The notes under the pieces: model-generated
Told to the model about the DNA's origin: nothing
Seen by the model: only the letters and a program-made list of their open reading frames with translations
The model's database searches: none
DNA from: Streptomyces sp. CB01635
Lineage (GTDB): Bacteria > Actinomycetota > Actinomycetes > Streptomycetales > Streptomycetaceae
Reading direction: 5' to 3'
Length of the DNA: 64,000 nucleotides
NCBI RefSeq assembly: GCF_002803065.1
Contig: NZ_NNBL01000009.1
Location: forward strand, 135,131-199,130
Position numbers and translations under genes: made by a program
In this document: positions 1 to 6,961 of the stretch, one piece after another
Position numbering within the stretch: the first letter of the stretch is position 1
Layout: each line of letters opens with the position of its first letter

Positions 1-1
1 G

Positions 2-358
2 ATGGCCGCCGGATTCCTCACCCACCTCGCGGGCGACCGGATCGAGGTCCGCTCCGCCGGCTCGATCCCCGGCGACCAGGTCAACCCCGCCGCGGTCGAG
101 GCCATGAAGGAGGTCGGCGTCGACATCTCCGACCAGAAGCCGAAGATCCTCACGACCGAGGCCGTCCAGGCGTCCGACTACGTCATCACCATGGGCTGCG
201 GCGACGCCTGCCCGATCTTCCCCGGCAAGAAATACCTCGACTGGGCCCTCGATGACCCGGCGGGCAAGGGCGTCGACTCCGTGCGCCCGATCCGCGACGA
301 GATCAAGACCTGCATCGAGGCCCTGATCACCGAGATCGACGCGAAGCAGGAGGCATGA
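2..358 (+). CDS. arsC: Arsenate reductase, LMW-phosphatase type (5' partial)
   Basis: Low-molecular-weight phosphatase-fold arsenate reductase, which reduces arsenate to arsenite using a thiol (thioredoxin or mycothiol in actinobacteria). The visible part begins at the segment MAAGFLTHLAGDR, which in the family directly follows the CX5R phosphate loop. The nucleophilic loop and about 15-20 residues therefore lie left of the window, and the first ATG is unlikely to be the real start. Later family landmarks are present: RSAGS, then DYVITMGCGDACP, then the acid loop WALDDPAG. The stop overlaps the ATG of the next frame (ATGA), the usual arrangement with a thioredoxin reductase partner in Streptomyces ars operons. 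Confidence 0.88.
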   Translation: MAAGFLTHLAGDRIEVRSAGSIPGDQVNPAAVEAMKEVGVDISDQKPKILTTEAVQASDYVITMGCGDACPIFPGKKYLDWALDDPAGKGVDSVRPIRDEIKTCIEALITEIDAKQEA

Positions 359-540
359 GCGGCGTGACGGAGCCCGGCATAGGCGACGTCATCATCATCG
401 GCTCCGGCCCCGCCGGATACACCGCCGCCCTCTACACCGCCCGCGCCCAGCTCAAGCCCCTGCCGTTCGGCAGCTCCATCTTCGTGGGCGGCTCACGGAA
501 CATCCTGACACCTGGACCCCGGAGCGCCAGGACGGCCTGA
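355..540 (+). pseudogene. Thioredoxin reductase remnant (N-terminus only)
   Basis: Starts in an ATGA overlap with the arsenate reductase. It has the TrxB N-terminal FAD-binding motif GSGPAGYTAALYTARA and continues as expected to FGSSIFVGGS. It then runs into unrelated residues and stops at 61 codons, against about 320 in an intact TrxB. The NADP domain and the CxxC redox site are missing. This is a 3'-truncated gene, probably the ArsT-like reductase of the ars operon. What cut it is not clear; the next recognisable sequence is a small unknown gene, followed by an IS21 remnant. Confidence 0.8.
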
Positions 541-693
541 TCGCCCGGTCGAGGGGCGCGGAGAGCACGGCCTTCGCGGTGGCCCGCTCCTGGGCGAACC
601 GACGTGCGAGCCTGCTGCCGATATAGCCTCGGCGGATGCCCGCTTCGCAGCGGGTCCGACCCGGGAACAGTGCGTAACAGAGATGGGAAGTCG

Positions 694-1065
694 ATGGCTC
701 TCAAGGAAGGCCAGCGGGTGGAGCTGGCAGCCGACACCAGGCTGACCGATTCGGTTGAGGTGTCGGGGGTCATCATCGGGTTCCTGTCCCTGGCGGCGGG
801 CACCAGCGGGATCATCGAGCGGGTGACCGACCACCAGGACGAGAGCGAGGACGTGCGCGAGCACGAGCGGCTCAAGTCGCTGCTCGACGCCTTCGGACTG
901 GACATGCCCACGGAGAGCAGGAGGCAGCTCGAAGAGAAGGTTGCCTCTCTGGAACCCGCGTGGACCGCCTTCCAGGAACGGGTGCCTCACGTGAGCGTAC
1001 GGGTCCGCTTCGACAATGGGTTCATCCTCGACGGGGCCGACGAGGCCGTCTTCGTCCCTGTGTGA
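694..1065 (+). CDS. Hypothetical protein, 123 aa
   Basis: I do not recognise the family. ATG 694 is preferred to the longer frame from 604 because protein-like composition begins there and a purine-rich GGGAAG lies just upstream. The protein has a short beta-rich start, an acidic charged helix in the middle (DHQDESEDVREHERLK), and a C-terminal VRVRFDNGFIL strand pair. This suggests a small soluble alpha/beta protein. No signal peptide or membrane segment is visible. It sits between the truncated trxB and an IS21 remnant, so its neighbours give no functional clue. Confidence 0.5.
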   Translation: MALKEGQRVELAADTRLTDSVEVSGVIIGFLSLAAGTSGIIERVTDHQDESEDVREHERLKSLLDAFGLDMPTESRRQLEEKVASLEPAWTAFQERVPHVSVRVRFDNGFILDGADEAVFVPV

Positions 1066-1111
1066 ACTGCGCCTGGACGCAGTCCTCATGTTCCGGGCTG
1101 CGGCCGCCGAC

Positions 1112-1362
1112 GAGCAGGAGCTGAACACGTTCATCGCCCGCTATGGCCGCGTCGATCCTTTGCATCGATGAACTCGGCTACATGGAACTCGACCGCCACG
1201 GCGCCGAGTTCCTTTTTCAGGCGCTGACCGAACGCGAAGAGAACAACAGTGTCGCCGTCGCCTCCAACGTGACCTTCGGCGGCTGGACCAAAACCTTCAC
1301 CGACCCCCGGCGCGTCGACCGCCTGACCTTCAACGGCACCTCATCGAGACCGGCACTGACTC
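1112..1362 (+). pseudogene. IS21-family IstB ATPase remnant
   Basis: An internal piece of an IstB-like transposition helper ATPase. FIARYGRVD in one frame is followed after a shift near 1157 by LCIDELGYMELDRHGAEFLFQALTE, the Walker B region. SNVTFGGWTKTFTDPR and DRLTF follow. Another shift precedes the family's ETGTDS-like end. The N-terminal Walker A part and the transposase IstA are absent. It is a dead fragment. Confidence 0.82.
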
Positions 1363-1585
1363 CTAATTCCTTGCTCACGGGTCGTGGGAGTCAGGGTGCT
1401 GCCCGTGGTCCGTTCGAATGCCGGAGCAGCAATGCCTTTCGCCTGTCGAGATCGTCGAGGCTCCCTACTTATCGGCACGCAGTCACGGCACTCGGAGCGC
1501 TGGTGGCGTCCCGTGGGCGCCGGACGAATGGGCCTTCGCTCGCCCTTCCGCTGATCAGCGTCAGCGCGGCGGGCCGGGTCGGCGA

Positions 1586-1609
1586 GGCCTGGCCTGGCCT
1601 GGCCTGGCC
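1586..1609. repeat. GGCCT pentamer tandem repeat
   Basis: Nearly five head-to-tail copies of GGCCT. Low-complexity DNA with no visible gene around it. Confidence 0.7.
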
Positions 1610-2057
1610 ACGACGAACGCTTCGTCCATGGCCCGTCCCCTTGGGGTGAACCCGGCATATGCGTCCGATACCTATCCGTGCGACAGATGCGCAGTTGGGC
1701 TACCAGCCCAGCAAGTGCATGCACCGGACTCACAGGCGCCCGAGCAGTGAACCGCCAGCTGACCCGGGCGGTGAACCAACACGGATGACGCGCGCCGGGT
1801 GGCCACGGGCAGTTCGGTCCGCTCGGTTCACTGATGCAGACGGTGTTTCGTACCGCGCCGGACGGGGATGGCCGCGACCAGCCCCACGGCGACAACCACG
1901 GCGGACACTCATAGCGAAACAGCACGACGGAGGGTGCAGGGGATGACGCGGACACCGAGGTGGCTGTGGGCGCGGCGGAGGAGCCCGCAGCCCCCGGGGT
2001 CGGGGAAGGCATCGTGACTGGGGTCGGCGAAGGGCTGGAGCAATCGGGACGTCCTTC

Positions 2058-2109
2058 ACGACTACGAGGGGTGCAGCACCCCGACGACTACGAGGGGTGC
2101 AGCACCCCG
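2058..2109. repeat. Two tandem 26-bp repeats, each with a palindrome
   Basis: Two identical 26-bp units abut (2058-2083 and 2084-2109). Each contains GGGGTGCAGCACCCC, a perfect 7+1+7 inverted repeat, preceded by ACGACTACGA. The geometry fits a dimeric DNA-binding site in two phased copies or a small cruciform. No intact gene start is adjacent: the TetR gene ends at 2297 on the other strand. Confidence 0.75.
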
Positions 2110-2296
2110 AGGACGACGACGGAGGGCAGGACTGACCGTCGTGACCCGACCAGGGCGTGATCAGCTAGCGCGTCTCCGCCCTCGTCAGCCGCTTTCCAGC
2201 GGTCGCGCGGTGACCTTGACCGCCTTGGCGAACTCGGCGTCAATCCGCTCTTGCCGAGCGCGCGGCCGAGTTCGCTCTTACGCGTGCGCGACGATT

Positions 2297-2890
2297 TCAA
2301 CTACCGGTGCGAGGGCCGCGTTCCCCCTCGGTATCGCTGCTCGCTGTGCTGGTCAGGATCGCGCTTGCGACAACGTCGAAGAGGTGATCGGCGCGTGGCG
2401 CGAGCGAGCGTTGATCGCCGAGCCAAGCGAGCGCCATTACCAGCGCGAACATGTCGGCGCCATCAATGTCGGTTCGCGCCATACCTGCGGCCTGGGCACG
2501 GGTGAGGAGCCGCGTTCCGGCCGCGCGCAGAGTGACGCACGAAGCATGGAGCGCGGACTCGGTGTCATCGATGGCGGCTGCCATCAGCACGATCGCGCCC
2601 CGATACTCCGTTGTCCACGCGACGCAGTCGCGTAGCCACGAAGCGAGAGCATCGTCGGGCGAGCCGGACGCTTCGAGGGCGCCTGCCTTGGCAGTCAGTT
2701 CGTCGAAGCTCGTGTGGAGCAGGGCATCGAGCAGCGCCTCGCGTGTCGGGAAGTGACGCAGCAGCGTCGCGAGTCCGACATCGGCCCTGCGGGCGATGTC
2801 GCGCAGTGACACGTCGACGCCTTGCTCGGTGATGGCGGTACCCGCTACTGCGAGCAGGTGGTCGCGGTTCTTCTTGGCGTCGGCCCGCAT
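2297..2890 (-). CDS. TetR/AcrR family regulator
   Basis: A 197-residue TetR-type repressor. The N-terminal helix-turn-helix is clear: SLRDIARRADVGLATLLRHFPTR at about residues 27-50, then the usual LLDALL helix. The C-terminal half is an alpha-helical ligand domain (WLRDCVAW, HASCVTLRAAGTRLL) as in the subgroup that represses nearby oxidoreductases. ATG 2890 is supported by AAGGGGG about 7 bases upstream. It is divergent from the NADP-dependent oxidoreductase at 3002. Three copies of a GGATCAG-type half-site lie between the two, so autorepression and control of the oxidoreductase are likely (inference). Confidence 0.88.
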   Translation of the reverse strand: MRADAKKNRDHLLAVAGTAITEQGVDVSLRDIARRADVGLATLLRHFPTREALLDALLHTSFDELTAKAGALEASGSPDDALASWLRDCVAWTTEYRGAIVLMAAAIDDTESALHASCVTLRAAGTRLLTRAQAAGMARTDIDGADMFALVMALAWLGDQRSLAPRADHLFDVVASAILTSTASSDTEGERGPRTGS

Positions 2891-2908
2891 CTGTCCCCCT
2901 TGACTAAT

Positions 2909-2965
2909 CGGATCAGTGGTCCATATATTCGGATCAGTGGTCCACTTATGTGGATCGCTGATCCG
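2909..2965. promoter_or_regulatory. TetR operator array, three half-sites
   Basis: CGGATCAGTGGTCCA occurs at 2909-2923 and again at 2930-2945. A near-exact inverted copy (14 of 16 bases) lies at 2950-2965. The last two form a 16-bp-arm palindrome around TTAT. The array sits in the 111-bp divergent gap between the TetR gene and the oxidoreductase and probably overlaps both promoters. Confidence 0.75.
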
Positions 2966-3001
2966 AATAAGCCTATCCCGCAGCGCGGGCAGGAGAAAAC
3001 G

Positions 3002-4012
3002 ATGCCGACACACACAATGAGGGCGGTCCGGCTCCATGAGCACGGCGGCCCTGAAGTTCTGCGTTACGACGAGGTGCCGACTCCCGAGCCGGGGCCGGGT
3101 GAGGTGCTCGTTCGCGTGCACGCGGTCGGCATCAACCCGCCCGACTGGTACCTGCGCGACGGGATGTCCAACCTGCCTCCGAAGGTGCGGCCGAAGTTCA
3201 GCTTGCCCGTGATTCCGGGGACGGACCTGTCGGGCGTCGTCGAGGCCATCGCCCCGGATGTGGACGACTTCTCCGTCGGTGACGAAGTCTTCGGCCTCCT
3301 TCGCTTCCCCGGCTTCGACGGCAGCACATATGCCGAGTACGTGGCCGCGCCCGCGTCGGACCTCGCACTCAAGCCGGCCGGCATCGATCACGTGCACGCC
3401 GCCGGGGCGCCTATGGCCGGGCTCACCGCATGGCAGTTCCTGATCGAGCTCGGACACGATCACCCATCACCCTTCCAGACGGCGCAGCATCGTCCGGTGC
3501 CGCTCGACGCCAACATGACGGTGCTCGTCAACGGCGCCGCGGGCGGTGTGGGGCACTTCGCGCTACAGCTGGCGAAATGGAAGGAGGCACGTGTCATCGC
3601 AGTGGCGTCGGGCGCGCATGAAGTGTTCCTGAGAGAGCTCGGCGCCGACGAGTTCATCGACTACACCAAGAGCCGTCCCGAGGAACTCGTGCACGACGTC
3701 GACCTCGTTCTCGACGCCGTCGGCGGCCCCGACAGCAAGCGTTTCCTGCGCACGCTCAAGCGCGGCGGCTCCCAGTTCCCCGTGTTCTTCGGCGAATTCG
3801 ACGAAGAAGAGACCGCGAAGCTGGGCGTCACAGTCACGGGCACTCAGGTCCGCTCAAACGGTGCGCAGCTCGCTGCGCTGGGACGCCTGCTCGACGCGGG
3901 CACCGTCCGCGTCGCGATCGACAGCACGTTCGCGCTCGCTGATGCCCGAGCCGCGCACGAACGCGCCGCCCGAGGGCACATCCAGGGCAAGGTCGTGCTC
4001 ACGGTCGTCTAG
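3002..4012 (+). CDS. NADP-dependent oxidoreductase (quinone oxidoreductase-like MDR)
   Basis: A 336-residue medium-chain dehydrogenase/reductase of the zinc-free quinone oxidoreductase class. The N-terminal GroES-like domain contains GPGEVLVRVHAVGINPPDW. The cofactor domain carries the glycine-rich NGAAGGVGHFALQLAK. No zinc-ligand cysteine cluster is visible. ATG 3002 follows AGGAG at 2990; the longer in-frame extension would run through the operator array and is rejected. Such enzymes reduce quinones or enones with NADPH. Divergence from a TetR gene suggests induction by its substrate. Confidence 0.9.
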   Translation: MPTHTMRAVRLHEHGGPEVLRYDEVPTPEPGPGEVLVRVHAVGINPPDWYLRDGMSNLPPKVRPKFSLPVIPGTDLSGVVEAIAPDVDDFSVGDEVFGLLRFPGFDGSTYAEYVAAPASDLALKPAGIDHVHAAGAPMAGLTAWQFLIELGHDHPSPFQTAQHRPVPLDANMTVLVNGAAGGVGHFALQLAKWKEARVIAVASGAHEVFLRELGADEFIDYTKSRPEELVHDVDLVLDAVGGPDSKRFLRTLKRGGSQFPVFFGEFDEEETAKLGVTVTGTQVRSNGAQLAALGRLLDAGTVRVAIDSTFALADARAAHERAARGHIQGKVVLTVV

Positions 4013-4166
4013 GAACGAGCCGTTTCACCGACCCGGCCGGCGCTCGTCCGTGGAGCGCCGGTGGCAATCGAGACGCCGACACGGCGAGCTTGGGGGGGCC
4101 ACTGCCTGTTGAACCGGTGACGCATTGGATGCGAATTCACCGACGTCAAGGAACAAGGACATCACC

Positions 4167-4637
4167 ATGAATCTGAAGCTTGAAATGATCGTGCTGCCCG
4201 TCTCCGACGTCGACCGGGCCAAGGCCTTCTACGAGAAGGTCGGATTCCGCCTGGACGTCGACTACACGGCCAACGAGGACGTCCGGGTTGTGCACTTCAC
4301 GCCGCCCGGCTCCGAGTGCTCGATCAGCTTCGGCGAGGGGATGACCCCCATCGCACCCGGCTCGTTCCAGGGCCTGTATCTCATCGTCTCCGACATCGAG
4401 GAGGCCCGCGCGGAGCTCGTCGGCCGCGGCATTGAGGTCAGTGAGATCTTCCACGACGCAGGCGGCCTCTTCCACGGTCACGAGGACGGGGACGTCACCC
4501 ACCGCGGCCCCGGCCAGGAGCGGCTGGCCGGCCTGCACCCCGAGCGCGCCTCCTACGGCTCCTTCCTCACCTTCAGCGACCCCGACGGCAACGGCTGGGT
4601 GCTCCAGGAGGTCACACAGCGCCTCCCTGGCCGCTGA
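4167..4637 (+). CDS. VOC (glyoxalase-fold) family protein
   Basis: A 156-residue vicinal-oxygen-chelate protein: paired modules beginning LEMIVLPVSDVDRAKAFYEKVGF and ending TFSDPDGNGWVLQEV, the family's C-terminal metal-ligand Glu strand. An unusually long insert (HDAGGLFHGHEDGD) precedes the last strands, a feature of a known actinobacterial subgroup. ATG 4167 is chosen because AAGGAC lies 5-10 bases upstream and the fold starts immediately. Substrate unknown; family members include glyoxalases, dioxygenases and antibiotic-binding proteins. It follows the oxidoreductase on the same strand with a 154-bp gap. Confidence 0.85.
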   Translation: MNLKLEMIVLPVSDVDRAKAFYEKVGFRLDVDYTANEDVRVVHFTPPGSECSISFGEGMTPIAPGSFQGLYLIVSDIEEARAELVGRGIEVSEIFHDAGGLFHGHEDGDVTHRGPGQERLAGLHPERASYGSFLTFSDPDGNGWVLQEVTQRLPGR

Positions 4638-4688
4638 CACCCCCAAGCCACCGTTCAAGGGCTGCAACGGGCTGTGTCCGGCCCGGAT

Positions 4689-4734
4689 GGCCTCCGGTCC
4701 GGCCCAGCGGTTCTCGCGGGCCGGGCCGGAGGCC
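4689..4734 (+). terminator. Strong hairpin after the VOC gene
   Basis: 17-bp arms (4689-4705 and 4718-4734) with one mismatch and a 12-base loop, 52 bp downstream of the VOC stop. Without a U-tract this resembles the GC-rich terminators usual in Streptomyces. The rest of the 4638-4986 gap has no gene that I can support; its long open frame is simply the upstream extension of the next gene. Confidence 0.6.
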
Positions 4735-4986
4735 GGCACCGGGCGGCCGGCGGGCAAGCGCAAGGGTGCTCTCTGCTGCCCGGCGGTCCGGCTGCCACGG
4801 GGCCGCGGGCGCCGAGAGACGGCTCTGCCGCAGAGGCCGCCCCAACCCGTGACCGGGCCCCCTCGCCCCCCTGCGGTACGGCGGCCCCGGCGCCGTCCGG
4901 CGGCGGGTTTGGCATACGCGGCCGGCAATGAGCCGCGACCGCCCAAGCGTCCGGCCCGACTCACGAAAGCATTGAGGAACGAAACA

Positions 4987-6444
4987 GTGAAAAACACAGC
5001 AGTGATGCACGGGACAACCCGCACCTACGACGTGATCGTCATCGGCGCAGGGCCGGTCGGCGAGAACGTGGCCGAACGCGCCCGCGCCGCAGGGCTCAGC
5101 ACCGTGATCATCGAGCGCGACCTCCTCGGCGGTGAGTGCTCGTTCTGGGCCTGCGACCCGAGCAAGGCGCTGCTGCGGCCGGTGGTGGCACGTGCCGACG
5201 CGAGCCGCATACCCGGGCTCAACCCGGCGGTGGCCGGCCCGCTGGACGTCGAGGCGGTCCTCGCACACCGCGACAAGATGTCCTCGTACTGGAAGGACGA
5301 GGACCAGGTCGACTGGCTGAACTCAGTCTCCGTCGACCTCATCCGCGGCCACGGCCGCCTCACCGGCCCCAAGCAGGTGGCCGTGCAGACCCCTGAGGGC
5401 GACACCATCGTCCTCACCGCCCGGCACGCCGTCGCCGTCTCCACCGGCACCCGCGCCGCTCTGCCCCCCATTCCCGGATTCGACACCGTCCGCCCCTGGA
5501 CCAGCCGCGAGGCCACCAGCGCCGACAAGGTGCCCGGGCGTCTCGCCGTCGTCGGAGGCGGTGTGGTCGCCGTCGAGATGGCCACCGCCTGGCAGGCGCT
5601 CGGCTCCCAGGTCACCATGTTCGTCCTCGAGAACGGACTCCTTGAGCGGATGGAGCCGTTCGCCGGCGAACTGGTCACGGACGGACTGCGCGAAGCCGGC
5701 GTCGACATCCGCTTCAACACCACCGTCACCTCTCTGGCCCGCGAGGGCGGCGAAGACGACGAGGTACGGATCACGCTCTCCGACGGCACACAGCTGGCCG
5801 CGGACGAGATCTTGCTGGCGACCGGCCGCGCCCCGCAGACCCGCGACATCGGCCTGGAGAGCGTCGGTCTCACACCCGGTGACTGGTTGACCGTCGACGA
5901 CACCTTCCGTGTCACCGGCGTCGAGGGCGGCTGGCTCTACGCTGTCGGCGACGTCAACCGTCGTGCCCTGATGACGCATCAGGGCAAGTACCAGGCCCGG
6001 ATCGCCGGTACCGTCATCGGCGCCCGCGCCAAGGGAGAGCCCATCGACGACGCCCCCTGGGGCCCGCATGCCGCCACCGCCGACCACGCGGCCGTCCCCC
6101 AGGTCGTCTTCACCACCCCCGAGGTCGCCTCCGTCGGCCTGACCAGCCGCGAGGCCGAGCAGAGCGGGCGCCGCATCGAGGTCGTCGACTACGACCTCGC
6201 CCGCGTCGCCGGTGCCCACCAGTACGGCGAGGACTACCGCGGCCGGGTCCGGATGCTCGTCGACACCGACCGCAACACCGTGGCAGGCGTCACCTTCGCC
6301 GGCCCCGGCGTCGGGGAACTGGTGCACTCGGCCACCATCGCAGTCGCCGGCGAGGTGCCCCTCGACCGGCTCTGGCACGCCGTCCCCGCCTTCCCCACCC
6401 TCGGCGAAGTCTGGCTGCGGCTGCTGGAGACCTACCGCGGCTGA
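4987..6444 (+). CDS. FAD/NAD(P) disulfide oxidoreductase (dihydrolipoamide dehydrogenase/mercuric reductase-like)
   Basis: A 485-residue class-I flavoprotein disulfide reductase. It has the FAD motif VIVIGAGPVGENVAER near residue 15 and the redox pair C51/C56 in GGECSFWACDPSK. The NAD(P) motif VVGGGVVAVEMATAW follows, then the second FAD motif WLYAVGDVN and a dimerisation domain ending FPTLGEVWLRLLE. Lipoamide and glutathione reductases have a His-Pro...Glu pair near this end; here the position reads Phe-Pro, so the usual catalytic base is missing. GTG 4987 is chosen for its GAGGAAC ribosome site; ATG 5005 is an alternative. The physiological disulfide substrate is unknown. Confidence 0.88.
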   Translation: MKNTAVMHGTTRTYDVIVIGAGPVGENVAERARAAGLSTVIIERDLLGGECSFWACDPSKALLRPVVARADASRIPGLNPAVAGPLDVEAVLAHRDKMSSYWKDEDQVDWLNSVSVDLIRGHGRLTGPKQVAVQTPEGDTIVLTARHAVAVSTGTRAALPPIPGFDTVRPWTSREATSADKVPGRLAVVGGGVVAVEMATAWQALGSQVTMFVLENGLLERMEPFAGELVTDGLREAGVDIRFNTTVTSLAREGGEDDEVRITLSDGTQLAADEILLATGRAPQTRDIGLESVGLTPGDWLTVDDTFRVTGVEGGWLYAVGDVNRRALMTHQGKYQARIAGTVIGARAKGEPIDDAPWGPHAATADHAAVPQVVFTTPEVASVGLTSREAEQSGRRIEVVDYDLARVAGAHQYGEDYRGRVRMLVDTDRNTVAGVTFAGPGVGELVHSATIAVAGEVPLDRLWHAVPAFPTLGEVWLRLLETYRG

Positions 6445-6961
6445 GCATGCTCCGGTCGGCCTGCGGGGCGGTCCTGACCTCCGCCGGGTGACTCGGTCGT
6501 CTCCGGATGAGGAGCGATCCTCCTGTCCCGGTGACCGGCAGCGGCGTGCCCGCAAACACGGACCGGACCGAGGGCTCGGGATGACCGCAAGGCGCTGTAC
6601 GGAAGCCTCTTCACCGGCACCCGGTGAAACAGTTGCCCGCTGAACGGGGCTCCGGCATGGCCTGCTGGTGGCGCTGCGAGGCCCCGCAGCGCCACCAGCC
6701 GGGCCTGAAAGCACTCCACACGTGGGAGCTCCTCGACAGCACCGGCCAGGATGCCTACGGCAACCGGATTTCTCGGCGCCACTTCCTGTACCTCAACTAC
6801 TCACACTCGATGATCGCAGGTCCTCGCCCGGCGCTGTGCGTCGTCGGTCGTCGCAGGAGACTATGGAAGCACCAGAAAGGCACTAAAAACATCCAAGTGC
6901 TGCAGCCCCAGGGCCTGCGCTGGGCGCGCGTCGCCCTGGCAGGTGGAAGGAGCACCCGGGG
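6445..6961. other. Intergenic, with a 14-bp perfect inverted repeat
   Basis: No gene is supported. At 6665-6678 and 6685-6698 there are perfectly complementary 14-base arms with a 6-base loop. This could be a terminator for the flavoprotein gene, although it lies 220 bp downstream of it, or a transposon end. The last bases before 6962 contain GGAAGGAG, the ribosome site of the next gene. Confidence 0.55.

Larger units (their letters stand above)
1363..2296. other. No convincing gene (934 bp)
   Basis: Several overlapping open frames exist on both strands. They are rich in Arg/Pro/Ala, lack a family I recognise, and look like GC-rich shadows. The stretch holds a five-base tandem repeat (1586-1609) and a striking 26-bp tandem palindromic repeat (2058-2109), listed separately. 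Confidence 0.5.

Noticed and set aside
1663..2160. Small open frames between the IS21 remnant and the TetR gene
   Set aside because: No ribosome site, no family, Arg/Pro-rich composition typical of chance frames.
2891..3463. Longer start for the TetR gene on the minus strand
   Set aside because: The extension overlaps the divergent oxidoreductase and its operators; ATG 2890 has a strong ribosome site.
4432..4986. N-terminal extension of the disulfide reductase frame
   Set aside because: It overlaps the VOC gene in another frame, crosses a strong hairpin, and is low-complexity; the flavoprotein fold begins at the GTG with a good ribosome site.
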